The notes below the pieces were generated by a model, which did no database searches, was not told the origin of the DNA, and saw only the letters and a list, made by a program, of their open reading frames with translations. Position numbers and translations under genes: made by a program. From Tangfeifania sp. (GTDB lineage: Bacteria > Bacteroidota > Bacteroidia > Bacteroidales > Prolixibacteraceae), in contig JAGYMR010000215.1 in the NCBI GenBank assembly GCA_018400515.1, positions 1-5,025 of the forward strand: DNA of 5,025 bases, given 5' to 3'. Positions 1 to 5,025 of this stretch are shown here, in pieces. The number at the start of each line of letters is the position of its first letter. Position 1 is the stretch's first letter.

Positions 1-87
1 AAGGTGAGACAAATTATTTGTTTCTATCGTAAAACGGGAATTTTCCGGTGTTATTGTTGCCCGGTCAATGCTTTTCCCGCCTGTTCG

Positions 88-810
88 TTAAAAATCTTCA
101 TAGAGGGAAATGATCTTTTTGTTTTTCAGAATGTTGATGATGGCATCGATGACTTCATCGTCCTGCATGGCCGAATAATTGAAAATTACATCAAAATCTT
201 CATTGTGGGCTTTTCTTCCGATCACTTTTTCAATGAAAGAATCCCGTTTTGCATCCGTTTCCCGGACATACCGGGCAGCTTCGGCCTGGCTCAGTTCTTT
301 AAGCTGCATGATCCGGTTGATCCTCCATTCCGTGGGAGCTTCCAGCCTCACATTTAATTTATTGGGAACATCTGTGAGAATGACACCGGCCGAACGGCCC
401 ACAATAATGATTCTTCCTTTATAAGCCAGCCGGCAGATAACTCCCCGGAAGGTTTCAATCAATTTATTGTCTGAAATATCGTAAAGGGTTTCATTTGAAA
501 ATGCATTCGCCACCTTGGTGAGCATTTTTATAGCTTCAGGCTTGTCGTCGTAATCTCCTTGCTTAATTTCTTCCATGATTTCGGCGGTGACCTCCTTGAA
601 GATATTTTTGTCGACCCATCTCCACTCGGCGTCGGTTTTTGTTTCTGACATGTAACTGTAGCCGGTCAGGATTTTCGATAATTTGATCGCGATTCGTTGT
701 GCGGAACATCCTGACTGCCTGGAAATTGTGACTACGGGGCCGGGAAAGTTCCCGGTTTCGAGGTCACAACTGGAGATATTTCTCATAAAACTTTTAATAA
801 ATTTTTCCAT
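88..810 (-). CDS. Cytidylate kinase-like family protein
   Basis: A 240-residue cytoplasmic protein that resembles the cytidylate kinase-like family (the group related to, but distinct from, true CMP kinase Cmk). Seen in the sequence: an N-terminal beta-strand and nucleotide-loop region at about residues 26-40 (VVTISRQSGCSAQRI), an Arg-containing strand VGRSAG at 137-142, LEAPTEWRI at 156-164, an Arg-rich lid-like helix RETDAKRDSF at 183-192, and the late strand DVIFNYS at 207-213. This order matches the family end to end. The loop lacks the Lys-Ser/Thr of a classical Walker A motif, which is usual for this family as I know it, so phosphate binding may rely on Arg. The substrate cannot be read from sequence; CMP/dCMP phosphorylation is only the family-name guess. 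The ATG at 810 is the first start after an in-frame stop at 850-852. It has no Shine-Dalgarno sequence, as expected in Bacteroidota. It is divergent from the oxidoreductase at 970. Family call fairly sure, activity unsure. Confidence 0.88.
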   Translation of the reverse strand: MEKFIKSFMRNISSCDLETGNFPGPVVTISRQSGCSAQRIAIKLSKILTGYSYMSETKTDAEWRWVDKNIFKEVTAEIMEEIKQGDYDDKPEAIKMLTKVANAFSNETLYDISDNKLIETFRGVICRLAYKGRIIIVGRSAGVILTDVPNKLNVRLEAPTEWRINRIMQLKELSQAEAARYVRETDAKRDSFIEKVIGRKAHNEDFDVIFNYSAMQDDEVIDAIINILKNKKIISLYEDF

Positions 811-969
811 ATTTGAAATTCGTTTTAAAAACGGCGGGGCGTATCCCGTTCAATTTTTTATTCGAAGTTACAATCAAATCCTGGTTAATAGAATGGGATA
901 TGTTATAGAATAGGTAAATTTCAGAATGTTGTTAAACAATTTTTTTGATTACCGCATAAAAAAGTCAAA
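811..969. promoter_or_regulatory. Divergent AT-rich intergenic region, likely holding both promoters
   Basis: These 159 bp separate the starts of the kinase-like gene (minus) and the oxidoreductase (plus), so promoters for both should lie here. No perfect Bacteroidota -7 box (TAnnTTTG) was found. Near matches are TAACTTCG on the minus strand (870-863) and TAAATTTC on the plus strand (915-922); neither has a TTG at the expected -33 distance, so they are weak. A perfect 11-bp dyad, TTGTTAAACAA, sits at 929-939, about 30 bp before the plus-strand ATG. It could be an operator, but such dyads arise easily in AT-rich DNA. The promoter role is inferred from gene layout, not from a strong motif. Confidence 0.4.
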
Positions 970-2016
970 ATGGAACAGAAAATTAAGACAGGGATCGCCT
1001 CTTTTGGCATGTCGGGACAAGTTTTTCACGGTCCTTTTTTAAAAGTGAACCCCCGTTATGAGGTCATCCGGATTCTGGAGCGCTCCAGGAATTTATCAAG
1101 GCAATTGTTTCCCGAATCAACAATTGTCCGCAACTATGCTGAAATGCTGAATGACCCGGAGATTGAGCTGGTGGTGGTAAACACGCCCGATGCCCTCCAC
1201 TACGATATGGCCCGGCAGGCTTTGAATGCCGGCAAACATGTGATTGTTGAAAAACCTGCAACCCAGATGAGCTGGCAGGCTGAAGCCCTGCTTCAACTTG
1301 CCCGTGAAAAGGGCCTGATATTCACTTCTTATCAGAACCGGCGCTGGGACAATGATTTTCTCACCGTCCAGAAAGTGCTTGAGCAGGGGGATCTGGGACG
1401 GCTGATCGAGTTTGAGTCCCATTTTGACCGTTACCGTACCTATGTTACCCCCAATACATGGAAAGAGGAGGGGGACGAATATTCCGGCGTGCTTTATAAC
1501 CTGGGGTCGCACATGGTGGACCAGGCTTTTGTTTTGTTTGGGAAACCCGGTGCTGTTACAGCTCATCTTAAAATCGTGCGGAATAGCGGAAAGGTGGCTG
1601 ATTACTATGATATCCGCCTGGATTACGAAAATTTTTCCGCTCTGTTAAAATGTTCTTACCTGGTGAAGGATCCCGGTCCCCGTTACAGCATACACGGCGA
1701 AAAGGGCTCCTTTCAGAAATGGGGCATTGATCCGCAGGAAGAAAAACTGAAGGCCGGAAACCTGCCTTTGGGAGCCAATTGGGGCACAGAGTCCCGGGAG
1801 TGGTGGGGAAACCTTGTTTTTGAAAAAAACGGACTTGAATATCATGGGAAAGTAAAAACCCTGCCCGGAAATTATTCCGCTTTTTACAATAATGTATTTG
1901 AAGCCGTTAGAAAGGGCGCTCCGCTGGCTGTCAAACCGGAAGAGACTGTGGAGGTGCTGAAAATTTTGGAAGCCTGCCTTGAGAGCAACCGGAAAAAAGT
2001 GACGGTCGACTTATAG
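970..2016 (+). CDS. Gfo/Idh/MocA family NAD(P)-dependent oxidoreductase
   Basis: A 348-residue cytoplasmic oxidoreductase of the usual family length. Proteins of this family oxidise or reduce sugars, inositols and related polyols with NAD(P). Residues 5-120 form the Rossmann domain: the glycine loop reads SFGMSG at 11-16, followed by VFHGPFL at 18-24; VVVNTPDALH is at 68-77, and the cofactor/active-site motif EKPAT is at 94-98. The C-terminal alpha/beta substrate domain begins near YQNRRWDNDF (121-130) and contains YNLGSHMVDQ (176-185), where His181 and Asp184 are the expected catalytic or substrate-binding pair. The first Gly of the common GxGxxG loop is Ser here. From memory it is nearest in pattern to the E. 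coli YdgJ / B. subtilis IolW (YvaA) branch, but the substrate is not predictable. The ATG at 970 follows an A-rich leader without a Shine-Dalgarno sequence and gives the expected N-terminus. It is transcribed alone: the left neighbour is divergent and the right neighbour convergent. Confidence 0.93.
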   Translation: MEQKIKTGIASFGMSGQVFHGPFLKVNPRYEVIRILERSRNLSRQLFPESTIVRNYAEMLNDPEIELVVVNTPDALHYDMARQALNAGKHVIVEKPATQMSWQAEALLQLAREKGLIFTSYQNRRWDNDFLTVQKVLEQGDLGRLIEFESHFDRYRTYVTPNTWKEEGDEYSGVLYNLGSHMVDQAFVLFGKPGAVTAHLKIVRNSGKVADYYDIRLDYENFSALLKCSYLVKDPGPRYSIHGEKGSFQKWGIDPQEEKLKAGNLPLGANWGTESREWWGNLVFEKNGLEYHGKVKTLPGNYSAFYNNVFEAVRKGAPLAVKPEETVEVLKILEACLESNRKKVTVDL

Positions 2017-2064
2017 CCTGCCGTTTTTCGGTAAATTTTCCGGAAAGATTTCGATTTTGATAAT

Positions 2065-2086
2065 CCTCGGGGACTTACCCCCGGGG
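2065..2086. terminator. GC-rich hairpin between convergent genes, possible bidirectional terminator
   Basis: CCTCGGGG at 2065-2072 pairs with CCCCGGGG at 2079-2086 (8 bp, one G-U, 6-nt loop). It begins two bases after the FKBP stop on the minus strand and lies about 50 bp after the oxidoreductase stop on the plus strand. There is no U-tract on either side, so it is not a textbook intrinsic terminator. A weaker hairpin at 2024-2047 (TTTTTCGG with CCGGAAAG, two G-U pairs), followed by a T-rich stretch, could serve the plus-strand gene. The role is inferred from position between convergent stops. Confidence 0.4.
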
Positions 2087-2088
2087 GG

Positions 2089-2607
2089 TCAGTCGGTCCG
2101 GGGAACCAGGTCATGCATTTTGACAAAATATACCAGGGTGGTGTAAGGGGGGACCCCTTCGGTTCCTTCCGGTCCGTAGGCCAGGTGGGAGGGAATGTAC
2201 ATTTCCAGGCGCGCGCCTTTGTTCATCTTTCCAATGCCCTCTTCCAGCCCCGGAATAATATCAGAATCCGGGTTTTTGTAAGAGAGTCCCCAAATCCCAC
2301 CCTGAAAATATTTGACCGAGGACTCAAAAAAAGCACCGCTGGCTAAAAAAGCATTAAACGAGATGTAGCACATATCCCCGCGCTCGGGGAAAGGGCCTTC
2401 TCCCGGATCCCGGACAATATAATAGACCCCCGAACGGGTGGTGTCTATATCGTGTCCCTCTTCCATCCTGTTTGCCAGCAGGATTTGAAGCTCAGCCATC
2501 TCCTGTTCCAGCGTGCGCTGTTGCTCTTCTTCCTTTTTGCAGGAAAAGATTCCGCTTGCAAAAAGAATGTGCAAAATGAGCATCCAGACCGGTATCTTAT
2601 TTTGCAT
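2089..2607 (-). CDS. FKBP-type peptidyl-prolyl cis-trans isomerase, predicted lipoprotein
   Basis: A 172-residue protein predicted to catalyse cis-trans isomerisation of X-Pro bonds outside the cytoplasm. Residues 1-22 are a short, hydrophobic lipoprotein signal ending in a lipobox-like GIFSC, with Cys23 as the predicted acylated residue. Cys23 is followed by KKEEE, which resembles the Bacteroidota lipoprotein surface-export signal, so the outer face of the outer membrane is plausible. A charged, probably helical linker (about 24-52) precedes the FKBP domain (about 58-169). Recognisable FKBP segments are GAFFESS (91-97), SDIIPGLEEG (115-124), YIPSHLAYGP (137-146) and VPPYTTLVYFV (152-162). 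Against FKBP12, the pocket Phe36-Asp37 becomes Phe-Glu and Trp59 becomes Leu; Tyr82 and Phe99 equivalents are kept, so activity is likely but unproven. The ATG at 2607 is forced by an in-frame TGA just upstream and has no Shine-Dalgarno sequence. Possible relatives include the gliding-motility-type FKBP lipoproteins, but no gliding genes are nearby. Confidence 0.9.
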   Translation of the reverse strand: MQNKIPVWMLILHILFASGIFSCKKEEEQQRTLEQEMAELQILLANRMEEGHDIDTTRSGVYYIVRDPGEGPFPERGDMCYISFNAFLASGAFFESSVKYFQGGIWGLSYKNPDSDIIPGLEEGIGKMNKGARLEMYIPSHLAYGPEGTEGVPPYTTLVYFVKMHDLVPRTD

Positions 2608-2926
2608 GCTTCAAATTTTTTTCTTCGAAAGGTACAATTTTCCATGACAGCCTCCATGAAACGGGCCTGTTTTTTAAAGTTTTTCTGGTAATGGGTGTTT
2701 TTTTCCGGGGAAGACCCTGATTTATGTTTGCCGTAAGGGGAGCTGCCGGCTTCCGGTCGAATCGGCAGAAGAAGCCCGGAAAATGTTATCCCCCGGGAAA
2801 AATTTATGATGGAAATGGCATGAACCGGATGATCCGGCTGTAGCAGTGGCTGTATTGTCCTTAAGTACCCGAAGGGGAATTCACCGGTGCAGGTTTCTGC
2901 GGTTCCGGGGCCGCAGAAAAAAGGAT
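2608..2926. other. Non-coding stretch with several inverted repeats
   Basis: No convincing gene was found on either strand; the longest ATG-started frame (39 codons, plus strand, 2724-2843) has no recognisable features. The left end should contain the promoter of the FKBP gene: a near match to the Bacteroidota -7 box, TACCTTTC, reads on the minus strand at 2634-2627, about 20 bp before the ATG, without a clear -33 partner. Inverted repeats seen are CTGCCG/CGGCAG (2743-2748 with 2763-2768), an overlapping and mutually exclusive GGCTTC/GAAGCC (2748-2753 with 2771-2776), a perfect 13-bp dyad CCGGATGATCCGG (2825-2837), and the stronger hairpin at 2894-2919. Together they could be remnants of a decayed element or an RNA with alternative folds, but nothing matches a family I know. 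Confidence 0.5.
2894..2919. repeat. Perfect 9-bp inverted repeat (hairpin)
   Basis: TTTCTGCGG (2894-2902) and CCGCAGAAA (2911-2919) are perfectly complementary around an 8-nt loop. On neither strand is the stem followed by a U-tract, so it does not look like an intrinsic terminator in its own right. It lies 12 bp from the terminator hairpin at 2932-2955, giving a tandem pair of stem-loops with equal 8-nt loops. On the minus strand it would follow the terminator and might act as a backup stop or a 3'-end stabiliser. Function unknown. Confidence 0.6.
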
Positions 2927-2955
2927 AAAAAAATCCCGGCGCGTCAACCGGGATT
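2927..2955 (-). terminator. Intrinsic (rho-independent) terminator for minus-strand transcription
   Basis: On the minus strand AATCCCGG (2955-2948) and CCGGGATT (2939-2932) form a perfect 8-bp stem with an 8-nt loop. The stem runs into a row of seven T (2933-2927, two of them inside the stem). This is a textbook terminator. It should end the transcript coming from the prolyl oligopeptidase, about 150 bp after that gene's stop codon and two bases after the stop of the small reading frame at 2958-3089. It also separates the peptidase transcript from the FKBP gene. On the plus strand the stem is followed by ACTCAA, so it works in one direction only. Confidence 0.85.
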
Positions 2956-2957
2956 AC

Positions 2958-3089
2958 TCAATAACCTTCAAAAGCGTCTATCTGGTTATATGTTCTGGGT
3001 TTGTACAGTACAAATCTAGGCACAATCCAAATACCGCCCTGAAATTTTTTGCTGAATCGTAATGTCAAAAAAGCTGATTCTTGCTTCAT
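2958..3089 (-). CDS. Possible small protein of 43 residues, unrecognised
   Basis: An ATG-started frame of 43 codons begins 15 nt after the prolyl oligopeptidase stop and ends with TGA two bases before the terminator stem. It thus fills the space between the two and would be cotranscribed with the peptidase. The product is basic and aromatic-rich (start MKQESAFLTLRF, middle GGIWIVPRFVLYKP, end DAFEGY). It has no signal peptide, no Cys and no clear membrane helix; I do not recognise it. Against coding: no Shine-Dalgarno sequence (uninformative here), CGA and AGA used for Arg, and about a third G/C at third positions, apparently lower than in the neighbouring genes. A 43-codon open frame can also occur by chance. 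A second frame of 30 codons (3016-3108), whose ATG overlaps the peptidase stop as ATGA, competes with it. The stretch may instead be a long 3' untranslated region or a source of a small RNA. Confidence 0.3.
   Translation of the reverse strand: MKQESAFLTLRFSKKFQGGIWIVPRFVLYKPRTYNQIDAFEGY
3000..3014. repeat. Perfect 15-bp palindrome
   Basis: TTTGTAC (3000-3006) and GTACAAA (3008-3014) are exact reverse complements around one central base. The single-base centre fits a dimeric protein-binding site better than an RNA hairpin, though a 6-bp stem with a 3-nt loop is possible. It lies inside the possible small reading frame, downstream of the peptidase gene and over 390 bp upstream of the FKBP start, so it is not placed like a normal operator. 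Function unknown. Confidence 0.55.
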
Positions 3090-3104
3090 AAATGCTGACC
3101 GGAT

Positions 3105-5025
3105 TCATTTTTTATCCATTAATTTCATATGAAGGTAAGAATAAATGAGGGCATCTCTTTTTGCCCGCTGTTGATTTGTGGATGCTCCGGCATGGCCTCC
3201 TTCCGTATTTTCATAGTAATAGACGTTGTATCCCAGGTTATTCATGCGGGCAACCATTTTCCGGGCATGGCCCGGGTGAACACGATCGTCGCGGGTGGAG
3301 GTGGTAAAGAAGACTTCGGGATAATCTTCCCCTTTTTTTACATTGTGATAGGGGGAATATTCTTTTATGAAATTCCACTCTTCGGGAATATCGGGATTTC
3401 CGTATTCAGCCATCCAGCTTGCTCCGGCAAGCAATTTATTGTATCTTTTCATATCGAGCAGGGGAACGGCACAGACAACGGCATCGTAAAGGTCCGGGCG
3501 TTGTGTAAAGGCGACCCCCACCAGCAATCCGCCGTTACTTCCGCCATAGATCCCCAGTTTTTCGGATGAGGTGATGCCCCTCCGGATGATATCTTCAGCC
3601 ACGGCATGAAAATCATCGAAAACGCGCTGCCGGTTTTCCTTGATTCCCGCCTGGTGCCAGCGGGGGCCGAATTCGCCACCCCCGCGGAGATTGGCAAGAA
3701 CATATACGCCTCCCTTTTCAAGCCAGGCAGTTCCTCTGATGGCCGAATATCGGGGAAGCATGGGGATCTCAAAACCGCCGTAGGCGTATAAAAGCGTGGG
3801 ATTTTTTCCATCCCGCTTCATTGATTTGGAGTGGACCACGTAGTAAGGGATTCGTGTCCCGTCTTTAGAGACCGCTTCAAATTGTTTAACCGTTAAATTT
3901 TCCGTGTCAAACCAGTCGGGGAGGGCTTTTACTTTTGAGACACTGCCGGTTTGGGCATCTCCATGGTAAAGGGCCGAAGGCTCCAGGAAATTTTCATAAT
4001 AAAAGAAAAAACGGTTGCTGAATTTATCAGAAGCGCCCAGGGAAACCGTTCCAAAATCGGGGATCGCTATCTTCTCTTTTTTCCAGCGGGTTTCCTTGTT
4101 AAAAGCAAACAATTCACTTTTTACATTGACAAGCATGTTCACCAGTAACCGGTCTTTTGTCTGGGTAATTCCGGAAATTGCTGACCGCTTCCCCGGTTTC
4201 AGGATCTGCTCAAAATTGGCTTTTCCCCGGGTCAGATCGTCGTAATCGATGCCAATAACCGCTCCCTGGGGAAAGGTTTTGTCATTGATTTTCCAGTCGG
4301 ATTTCAGCTGAAAGATCACATGGCCGTCAAAGATGGTCGTCAGTTCAATGTCGTCGGGAAGTTCCGGTTCAATGAGCTCTCCGTTTTCCAGAAAAAAATA
4401 GTCCCCCTCATAAAATGAGGTGCGTCTTGTGATCACCTGATAGGTCTTTTCTTCGGCCGGGAGGGTATATCCCCAAATTCCCATGTCGGTTTCTTTGCCA
4501 CGAAAGATCTCACGGGCCTCTTCCAGCGCTGTTCCCCTTTTCCAGATCTTAACCTGTACAGGGTATCCCGATTGGGTCACTCCTTTGCCAAAATCTGTGG
4601 AAACCATCAGGGTGTTTTTATCGATCCAGCCAACGCTGCCTTTTGCTTCAGGGACAACAAACCCGTCTTTTACAAAGGATTTCGTGGGGACGTCAAACTC
4701 TTTAATTACCACCGCATCGCCGCCTCCTTTGGACAGGCTGACCATGAATCTGTTGTAATCGGGGTAAAGTCCGTTAGCCCCTTTAAAAACCCATTTGATT
4801 CCCGATTCTTCCGAAAGTTTATCTATGTTCAGCAAAATTTCCCACTGCGGATCCCCTTCCAGGTAACTTTCTGTGGTTGTTCTTCTCCAAATGCCCCGCT
4901 GGTATTGCTGATCCTGCCAGAAATTGTAAATATAATTTCCGTAAATAGCAGGGGAAGCAATCCGTTCGTCGGAATTTAAAATTTCAAGGTTTTTCTCGTA
5001 AATGTTTTGATAATCCTCTTGTGCC
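3105..5025 (-). CDS. Prolyl oligopeptidase family serine peptidase (S9A), N-terminus beyond window
   Basis: A serine peptidase that cleaves short peptides after proline. The frame is open to the window edge and 639 residues are visible; a full S9A enzyme is about 700, so roughly 40-70 residues, including any signal peptide, are missing. In visible numbering, the beta-propeller that gates access spans about 60-385 and the alpha/beta-hydrolase domain about 385-639. The hydrolase shows AYGGF (414-418, with the oxyanion-hole Tyr), NLRGGGEFG (445-453), GGSNGG with the nucleophile Ser496 (codon 3539-3537), TRDDR with catalytic Asp579 (codon 3290-3288), and GGHAG with His611 (codon 3194-3192). Trp537 and Arg581 match the porcine enzyme's proline-pocket Trp595 and substrate-binding Arg643, so prolyl specificity is likely. 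A TTG at 4835 is not the start: family-like sequence such as YNFWQDQQYQRGIWRR continues upstream of it. The transcript probably ends at the terminator at 2927-2955. Periplasmic location is common in relatives but cannot be seen here. Confidence 0.95.
   Translation of the reverse strand, partial: AQEDYQNIYEKNLEILNSDERIASPAIYGNYIYNFWQDQQYQRGIWRRTTTESYLEGDPQWEILLNIDKLSEESGIKWVFKGANGLYPDYNRFMVSLSKGGGDAVVIKEFDVPTKSFVKDGFVVPEAKGSVGWIDKNTLMVSTDFGKGVTQSGYPVQVKIWKRGTALEEAREIFRGKETDMGIWGYTLPAEEKTYQVITRRTSFYEGDYFFLENGELIEPELPDDIELTTIFDGHVIFQLKSDWKINDKTFPQGAVIGIDYDDLTRGKANFEQILKPGKRSAISGITQTKDRLLVNMLVNVKSELFAFNKETRWKKEKIAIPDFGTVSLGASDKFSNRFFFYYENFLEPSALYHGDAQTGSVSKVKALPDWFDTENLTVKQFEAVSKDGTRIPYYVVHSKSMKRDGKNPTLLYAYGGFEIPMLPRYSAIRGTAWLEKGGVYVLANLRGGGEFGPRWHQAGIKENRQRVFDDFHAVAEDIIRRGITSSEKLGIYGGSNGGLLVGVAFTQRPDLYDAVVCAVPLLDMKRYNKLLAGASWMAEYGNPDIPEEWNFIKEYSPYHNVKKGEDYPEVFFTTSTRDDRVHPGHARKMVARMNNLGYNVYYYENTEGGHAGASTNQQRAKRDALIYSYLHMKLMDKK

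Noticed and set aside
1..87. Terminator or gene end left of the kinase-like gene
   Set aside because: Only a short imperfect repeat around 35-48 was seen, with no U-tract; no start or stop can be assigned to another gene.
1117..1566. 149-codon minus-strand frame opposite the oxidoreductase
   Set aside because: It is antisense to a well-supported gene, has no recognisable domain, and looks like a by-product of the sense codon pattern.
2754..2767. tRNA T-arm-like GTCGAAT loop
   Set aside because: The stem is imperfect and no anticodon arm, D arm or acceptor stem can be found around it.
2724..2843. 39-codon plus-strand frame in the gap
   Set aside because: There is no recognisable product, promoter or neighbour relation, and the length is expected by chance.
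2820..2960. Cobalamin or other known riboswitch upstream of a gene
   Set aside because: A fragment resembling CCACTG appears on the minus strand, but the rest of the conserved cobalamin core is absent and no vitamin or transport gene follows.
3129..3569. 146-codon plus-strand frame opposite the peptidase catalytic domain
   Set aside because: The opposite strand carries the conserved Ser, Asp and His motifs; the plus-strand product has no family features.
4833..4835. TTG as the start of the prolyl oligopeptidase
   Set aside because: The frame stays open for 63 more codons to the window edge and those codons encode typical S9A sequence, so this TTG is an internal Leu codon.
4572..4979. 135-codon plus-strand frame opposite the peptidase N-terminal part
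   Set aside because: The minus-strand peptidase frame continues through the whole stretch with family-like sequence, so this is a shadow.

Overview
The window looks like ordinary chromosomal DNA from a member of the Bacteroidota, probably class Bacteroidia. This is inferred from several signs together. Start codons are preceded by A/T-rich leaders with no visible Shine-Dalgarno sequence. There is a lipoprotein whose acylated Cys is followed at once by Lys and Glu residues, as in the Bacteroidota surface-export signal. The gene families present (cytidylate kinase-like protein, an SFGMSG-type Gfo/Idh/MocA oxidoreductase, lipid-anchored FKBP, S9A prolyl oligopeptidase) are also common in that phylum. 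No rRNA or tRNA gene, mobile element, CRISPR array, phage gene or defence gene was seen.

Layout, left to right. A cytidylate kinase-like protein lies on the minus strand (88-810). A 159-bp AT-rich divergent gap separates it from a Gfo/Idh/MocA-family NAD(P)-dependent oxidoreductase on the plus strand (970-2016). That gene converges on a minus-strand FKBP-type peptidyl-prolyl isomerase lipoprotein (2089-2607), with a GC-rich hairpin between the two stops. Positions 2608-2926 hold no convincing gene, only several inverted repeats. A clear intrinsic terminator for minus-strand transcription sits at 2927-2955. Between it and the stop of the next gene are about 150 bp with an unrecognised 43-codon reading frame (2958-3089) and a perfect 15-bp palindrome. 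The right end is a minus-strand prolyl oligopeptidase (S9A), open through the window edge at 5025; 639 residues are visible, with an intact catalytic triad, and the N-terminus is missing.

How the genes relate. Kinase and oxidoreductase are divergent and could share a control region, but nothing ties their functions together. Prolyl oligopeptidase and FKBP lie on the same strand and both act on prolyl bonds, but the terminator between them argues for separate transcripts. No obviously new system is visible. The least explained part is the 2608-3104 gap, especially the stretch between the peptidase stop and the terminator.
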